Source of the DNA: an uncultured Lysobacteraceae bacterium
GTDB lineage: Bacteria; Pseudomonadota; Gammaproteobacteria; Xanthomonadales; Rhodanobacteraceae
Length of the DNA: 9,084 bases
Reading direction: 5' to 3'
Assembly: GCA_946480705.1 (NCBI GenBank)
Contig: CAMLLF010000113.1
Coordinates: 1 to 9,084, forward strand
A program made the position numbers and the translations under genes. Under the pieces are notes generated by a model. The model had not been told where the DNA came from. It ran no database searches and worked only from the letters and a program-made list of their open reading frames with translations. Each line of letters begins with the position of its first letter. Position 1 is the first letter of the stretch. This document shows, piece after piece, positions 1-6,200 of the stretch.

Positions 1-149
1 GCGGCCGGCGGATGAGCGTGCGGCATACGCACCACCAAAGTCGCGGGGCAAAATTCTTCCGCAAGTATGGAACTCGTCACAGTTGCACTGAGATACTCCG
101 CGCTCTGCGTGCAGTAGTGCGCATCGTTCGATTGGTTCAGGGGCCAACC
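1..149. other. Leader / upstream region of the giant gene
   Basis: This stretch is less GC-biased than the gene. Read in the gene's own frame it contains codons the gene rarely uses (agt, act, gga, ata, gta, cga, ttg), so it looks non-coding. That same frame is nonetheless open from position 3, with an ATG at 12, so a longer N-terminus cannot be excluded. I see no convincing sigma-70 pair: TTGCAC at 83-88 has no -10 box at a suitable distance, and GATACT at 92-97 has no -35. A weak inverted repeat (GCACT 85-89, AGTGC 116-120) spans it. No terminator or upstream gene end is recognisable. Confidence 0.5.
139..143 (+). promoter_or_regulatory. Ribosome binding site for the giant gene
   Basis: AGGGG, a purine-rich Shine-Dalgarno-like sequence, sits 6 bases before the ATG at 150. 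It supports that start over the in-frame ATG at 12, which is preceded only by GC-rich sequence (CGGCGG), and over the in-frame GTG at 198, which would give a shorter n-region. Confidence 0.6.
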
Positions 150-287
150 ATGAAGTTCGTCAACGTGCCGGCGTCGGTCGACGCTGCGTGTGCGGCTGTG
201 CCGCGCGTTTTTTCTCGCATATCGTCCGGCAGCCTTCGCGCGCTCGTGCTGGCCGCCGGCCTCGCCGCCGCGCCGCTCGCGAGCGCG
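150..287 (+). other. Sec signal peptide coding segment
   Basis: It encodes 46 residues: a long basic n-region with R19, R23 and R30, then a hydrophobic core rich in Leu/Ala (LRALVLAAGLAAAPLA, residues 29-44), then an ASA|Q cleavage site after residue 46. The n-region of about 30 residues is longer than usual, as seen in some very large exported proteins. Alternatively the true start is internal, for example GTG at 198. No lipobox cysteine follows the core, so a lipoprotein is unlikely. Confidence 0.8.
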
Positions 288-3200
288 CAGGTGCAGCGCA
301 CGTTCGTCAACCTCGGCTTCGAGCAGCCCTCGGCCGGTTCGTCGACCTGCTACTTCCAGGTCGCCGATGCGCAGGTGCCCGGCTGGACCACGAATCACCC
401 GAGCCAGGCCGGTGCGAGCTGCGCGCCGTCGATCGCGGCGCAGACCGGGCCGCTGATCGAAATCTGGGCCAACACGTTCAATGGCGTGAACGCGCGCGCC
501 GGCACGCAGTTCGCCGAACTCAATGCGGAAGCCGCGTCGCGCATCTACCAGAACGTCTGTCTCGCGGCCGGCGAGCCGATCGACTGGCGCTTCAGCCACC
601 GCGGCCGGCAGAGCGCGACGACGAACGACGTGACCGAATTCCGTGTCGGGTCGAGCACCGGTACGAACCGCGTCGTGCGCGCAGGCACGCAGAGCGACGG
701 CGGTGGCGGCGTCGTGACCTGCTATGCGAACGACGGCGGCGTGAACACGAACACGTGCACGTCGGCGCTCGCGACCTTCGGCTGGCGCGACTACAGCGGG
801 CATTTCACGTGGCAGGGTTCGACCGGCGTGCAGGCGATCGGCTTCGAAGCCGTGTCGGCGGCCGGCGGCGCCACCATCGGCAACTTCATCGACGACATCC
901 AGGTGACCCTGCGGCCGTTCGTCGAACTGTCGACGGCCAGCGTGAGCCTGCGCGAGAACGCGACCAGCGGCTGGCCGATGCTGCGCGTCGTCGGCACCGT
1001 GCCGGCCGGCGGCATCGTCGTGCCGCTGACCGTGCAGGGCACGGGGACGGCCGTGCGCGGCAGCGACTTCGCCACGACCGGCGGCAGCGACACGTTCAGC
1101 GTGACGATCCCGGCCGGCGTCTACGACGGCAACAGCGTCGCGCTGCCGCTCGCCGCGATCGACGACACGCTGATCGAGGACAACGAATTCGTCGACATCG
1201 CGATCACCGCGTCTCCGACGAACTACGTGCTGAGTTCGACGCAGGTCTGCGGCGCGGCGGCGATCCTGTCCGCGCGCGTGACGCTGCTCGACAACGACGT
1301 CGATCTTGGCGTCGCGCTCGACGCGCCGGCCTCGGTGCGCGACGGCGCCGCGCTGACCTACACGGCGACCTATCGCAATCGCACGGCGCGGGCGACCGCG
1401 GGTGACGCGACCGCGCACGACGCGACCGTCAGCGTGAGTTCGACGACGCCGGCGGGCCTCACGATCCACGGCTGGACCTGTGCCGCGAGCGGCGGTGCGC
1501 GCTGCCCGGGCGGTGCGCCGAATGCGAGCGTCACCGGCAGCGGACCGATTGCCGGGGCGCTGCTGCTGCCCGGCGGCGCAGGTGCCGCCGGCGGCGAGGT
1601 CACGTTCACGGTCGGCGCGACGGTCACGCCGAACCACTGCAGCGCGATCGGCCTGAGCGCGAGCCTCGCAGCACCGGCGGGCTTCTCCGAAGCGACCGGC
1701 GCGCAGCCGGGCTTCACGACGCCGGCGCCCAACGGCAGCAGCGACAACACTGCGTCGCGCAGCGTGAGCGTGACCTGCAACAGCGCGCCGGTCGCGCAGG
1801 CCGCGAGCGTGTCGGTGACGAACACGACGACGGTCGCGATCACGCTGGGCGCGATCGACGCCGACGGCGACGCGCTGACCTATACCGTGACCACGCCGCC
1901 GGCCCACGGCACGCTCAGCGGCACGGCACCGGCGCTGACCTACACGCCGGCTTCGGGCTATGTCGGCAGCGACACGTTCGCGTTCAGCGCGAACGACGGC
2001 ACGGCGACCTCGGCGCCGGCGACGATAAGCGTCACCGTCACCGCGGCCAATCGCGCGCCGGCCTTCACCGGCGAAGCACCGACCAGTGTGGACGAAGGTG
2101 CAACGTATACCTTTGCCAATCCGGTCGGCGATCCGGACAGCGGCGACACGCAGAACCACAGCCGCCTGAACGGTCCTGACGACCTGGCCGTGAGCGCGTC
2201 GACCGGCGCGATCGGCTGGCCGGCGAATGCATCGATCGTCGGTTCGAACCGTGCGCCGAACACGCTGTGCTACGGCGGCGGCACGACGGTGAGCGCCGTG
2301 CCGCTGATGGCCGACGTCATCGCGATCGTCGACGAATCCGGTTCGATGATCGGCGAGCACGCCTGGACCGCGGACTTTGCGATTCCGTTCCATGCGTATC
2401 TCACGGCGAACGGGATCGGCGCCGGCGGCGACGCGAACCGCTACGGCCTCATGGGCTTCAACGAAGCGCCGCGCGTGATCCCCGTGGGCGGCCTGCTCAT
2501 GGGCAATCACCTCGACTTCCTCGAAGCCACCTCGCACTACGTCATTCCGGAATTCGGCGGCACCGAGGACGGCTGGAACGCGATCCACGGCGCGCTGATG
2601 CAGTACCCGCTGCGCGAGAATTCCTCGCGCCAGGTGATGCTGATCACCGACGAGGACCGCGACGCGGCGAACGTGTCGCTGAGCTATGCGAGCGTGCTCG
2701 CGGAACTGCAGACCTACAAGATCGCGCTGACCGCCGTCGTCAACGCGCGCTTCCAGTGCGGCGATGCGAGCGTCGCGCTCGGCCTGGGTCCGGACGGCCT
2801 GGGCTACAAGGCCGACGGCGGCGGCGGCTACGTCACGTGCACGAACGCGAGCGCGGTCAGCGGCGACGGCACGACGATCGCCGACTACGTGAACCTGGCG
2901 CTCGCGACCGGCGGCACGGCCTGGGACATCGAGCTGCTGCGCGACGGCGGCCACATGGCCGAGTCGTTCACGAGTGCACTGATCGCCGCACAGGTGCGCG
3001 AGATCCTGACGCAGGAACCCACGGCCGCGCAGGCCGATCTCTACGTGCACGACCTGCGCCTCGTCGAAGGCGCGAACGACGTCGAAGTGATCATCGGCAA
3101 TCGCGGCCTCGCCGCGGTCACGCAGGCGTTCACGGTCGCGTTCGCGGCCGACGGCAACCCGTTCGCGCAGGTCGAGATCGCCTCGCTCGCCAACGGCGCC

Positions 3201-6200
3201 ACGGTCACGCGCCGCGTGCCCTGGACCGGCGGCAATCCCGCGCAGATCAGCGCCACGATCAGCGCGCCCGGCACGATCGACTGCCGCGCCGACAATGCGT
3301 CGCTCGCGGCCGTCGTCGCGCGCGTCGGCGTGACCGATGCGGGCGGACTCACCGACGAGCGCCAGTTCAGCATCGGCGTCGCCGACGTGAACGCCGCACC
3401 GTCGATCGGCTCGACCGCGCCCACCGGCGTCGTGCCCGGCGATCGTTACGTCTACGCCGTGCAGGCCACCGATCCGGATCGCGGCGATGCGCTGGAATAC
3501 ACGCTGACGACCGCGCCGTCCGGTATGACGATCGACCGCCTGACCGGCGTGATCCGCTTCGCGCCGACGAGCAACCAGAGCGGCTCGCACGCGGTCACGG
3601 TCAAGGTCGCCGACCTCGCGGGGCTGTACGCCACGCAGTCCTACTCGCTGAGCGTCGGCGCGGGCCGCGTGCTGCCGCGCTTCACGTCGCTGCCCAATCG
3701 CCGTGCAGTACAAGGCCAGACGTATACCTATGCCCCGACGGTCAGCGCCGCACCCGATGCGGTGCTGAGCTTCACGCGCGTCGAAGGGCCGTCCGGCATG
3801 CAGGTCGACGCGACCAGCGGTGCGGTCAGCTGGGGCGTGCCCGGCGACTTCGCCGGCAAGTCCGCGCGCGTCGCCTTGCGCGTCAACGACCAGTTCGGCG
3901 GCTTCCACCTGCAGTTCTTCACCTTGCTCGGCGACAAGCCGAACGAGCCGCCGGTGTTCACGACGCAGCCGCCGACGACGATCACGGGCACCGGCGACTA
4001 CGTCTATCCGACCCGGTCGAGCGACATCAACCTGTTCGAGACGCAGACCTGGAGCGCGCCGCTGAAGCCCACGGGGGCGGCCTTGACCACGACGCCGGCG
4101 AACCCGGCGCCGGGCACCTGGGGCCGGCTGACTTGGCCGCTCACGAGCCAGACCCCGGTCGCACCGGCCGGTCTCGACCTGCAGAACCCGTGGTGTTCGA
4201 TCGTGCCGGCGAGCGTGCGCGCGTTCCAGCCCGCGGTGGCCTGGCGCCAGTCGTCCAACGGGACGAGTTCGCAGCCGCTGGTCGGCCCGCTGACCGACAC
4301 CGACGGCAACGGCGTGCTCAACACGAACGACCGCATCGCGGCCGTGTCGGTCGCCGGTCTCGGCGGTCCGCGCCTGCGCGCGCACGATGCCTATACGGGT
4401 GACATTCTCTGGACGTATACCGGCGGCTATGCCGACTACGAAGTCGCGCCGGCGATGGCCGACCTCGAAGGCCGCGGCCAGGTCACGATTCTCTATCTCG
4501 ACACGACGCGCCGGCTCGTCGCGCTCAACGGCGACGGCACGCTGCGCTGGACCTCCAGCGCGCAGGCGGGCAACTACGCGTTCTATACCAACGCGATCAG
4601 CCTCGCCGATCTGGATCGCGACGGCGTCGCCGAAATCCTGATCGGTCCGGCCGTGTTCAGCGCGAACGGCACGCTGCGCTGGCAGTACCCGAGCCCGACC
4701 TACGAATACAGCCGCGCGGTCGCGCTGGATCTCGACGGCGACGGCGTGCAGGAAGTGCTGTATCGCAGCGAGGCGCGCTCGGCGACCGGCACGTTGCGCT
4801 GGAAGACACCGAGCGCGCTCGCGAATGAGACCGTGCAGCACAGCCAGCTCGCACCGATTCCGGTCGCGGGCGGCGCGCAGCTCGGCGTCGTCGTCAGCGA
4901 ACAGACCACGGCGGGCTATCGACTGAGCCTGCTGCGCAGCGACGGCACGGCGATCTGGCGGCACACCGACCAGAGCGTCGTCGATCGCGTCGGCACGCCG
5001 CTGGTGGCCGACTTCATCGCCGAGGAGCCCGGCTATGAAATCTATTCGGCCGCGATGGAAAAGCTGTTCAGCAGCCAGGACGGCCGCGTGATCTGGTCGC
5101 TGAAGGGTACGCAGGGCGCACGCCGCTACAGCGGTGCGACCGCCGCGGCGCTCGACGGCGACAACGACGGGTTCCTCGAAATCTATTCGCCGTCCTGGGA
5201 CGGCCTCAATCGCGTCGACGCGCGCACCGGCGTCGTCACCGCGCGCGTCGGCTCATACTCGTATCAATTCCAGTACGCCGGCCCGGTGCCGACCTTCGCC
5301 GACCCGCGCGGCGACGGCCAGGGCCGCCTGTGGCTCGGCGAGGGCGGCTACGCCGCGAGCTTCACGCCCGCGATCGGCAACTGGGCGATCGGCGCGCGCG
5401 TCGTGCATCAGCAGGCCTACGCGGCCGATCGCATCGGCGAGGACATGCGCGTGCGCGTCGCGATGCCCGGCGTGCTGCCGGCGCCGCTCTACGTCTACGG
5501 CGCGCCGAACCCGGCCGTCACGCCGACGCAGTACCAGAGCGATCTGCGTGCGTTCGGCCCTTACATCCAGGGCACCAGCGGCGAGATCACGCTGCGCGCC
5601 GACGTGCGCAACCGCGGCACGCTCGCGAGCCAGCCCTATGCGGTCGCGTTCTATCGCGGCACGAGCGCGATCCAAGCCAATCGCATCGGTCGCGTCGAAC
5701 TGCCGGCGTTGCCGGTCGGCACGACCGCGACGGCGAGCCTGCCCGGCCTCGAACCCTCGGCACTCGGCAGCGGCCCGCTGTTCGCCGCGATCGAGCCCGC
5801 GTCGAACGAGAACGAATGCGCGACCGGCAACAACACGAGCGGCGGCTGGGCCTTCCAGGTCGCCGTGACCGACAACGAAGCGGCGACGACGACGCAGACC
5901 TGGGCCGCGGGCTTCGTGCAGGCGACCGGCGTCGCGCCGACGTTCACGACGACCGGCCCGACCACCGGCAACGAGCAGCAGCCGTATCGCTACGACGCGG
6001 TCGCGACCTCGCCTTACGCCGGCGATGCCGTCACCTATGAACTCGCGTTCGGTCCGCCCGGCATGGTCGTCGATTCGCGCCGCGGCACGGTCGAGTGGAC
6101 GCCGGCCTGGGGCCAGACCGGCTGGTGGCAGTTCACGATCCGCGCGACCAACCTCGCCGGCAGCTATACGCAGCAGCAGACCTGGGTCAACGTCACGCCG

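Noticed and set aside
68..86. Possible sigma-54 promoter (TGG ... TTGC)
   Set aside because: The GG-to-GC gap is 14 bases instead of about 10, so it does not fit the -24/-12 spacing.
83..120. Inverted repeat GCACT / AGTGC as an operator or attenuator hairpin
   Set aside because: It has only five base pairs with a 26-base loop, which is expected by chance in GC-rich DNA.
188..1405. Plus-strand open frame of 405 codons near the left end
   Set aside because: The translation is Arg/Ala-rich low complexity. The overlapping main frame has a signal peptide and a recognisable Calx-beta domain.
2267..4402. Plus-strand open frame of 711 codons in another frame
   Set aside because: The product is extremely Arg-rich with no domain pattern, and it overlaps the vWA and Ig coding sequence completely. 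It is a frame-shifted shadow of GC-rich codons.
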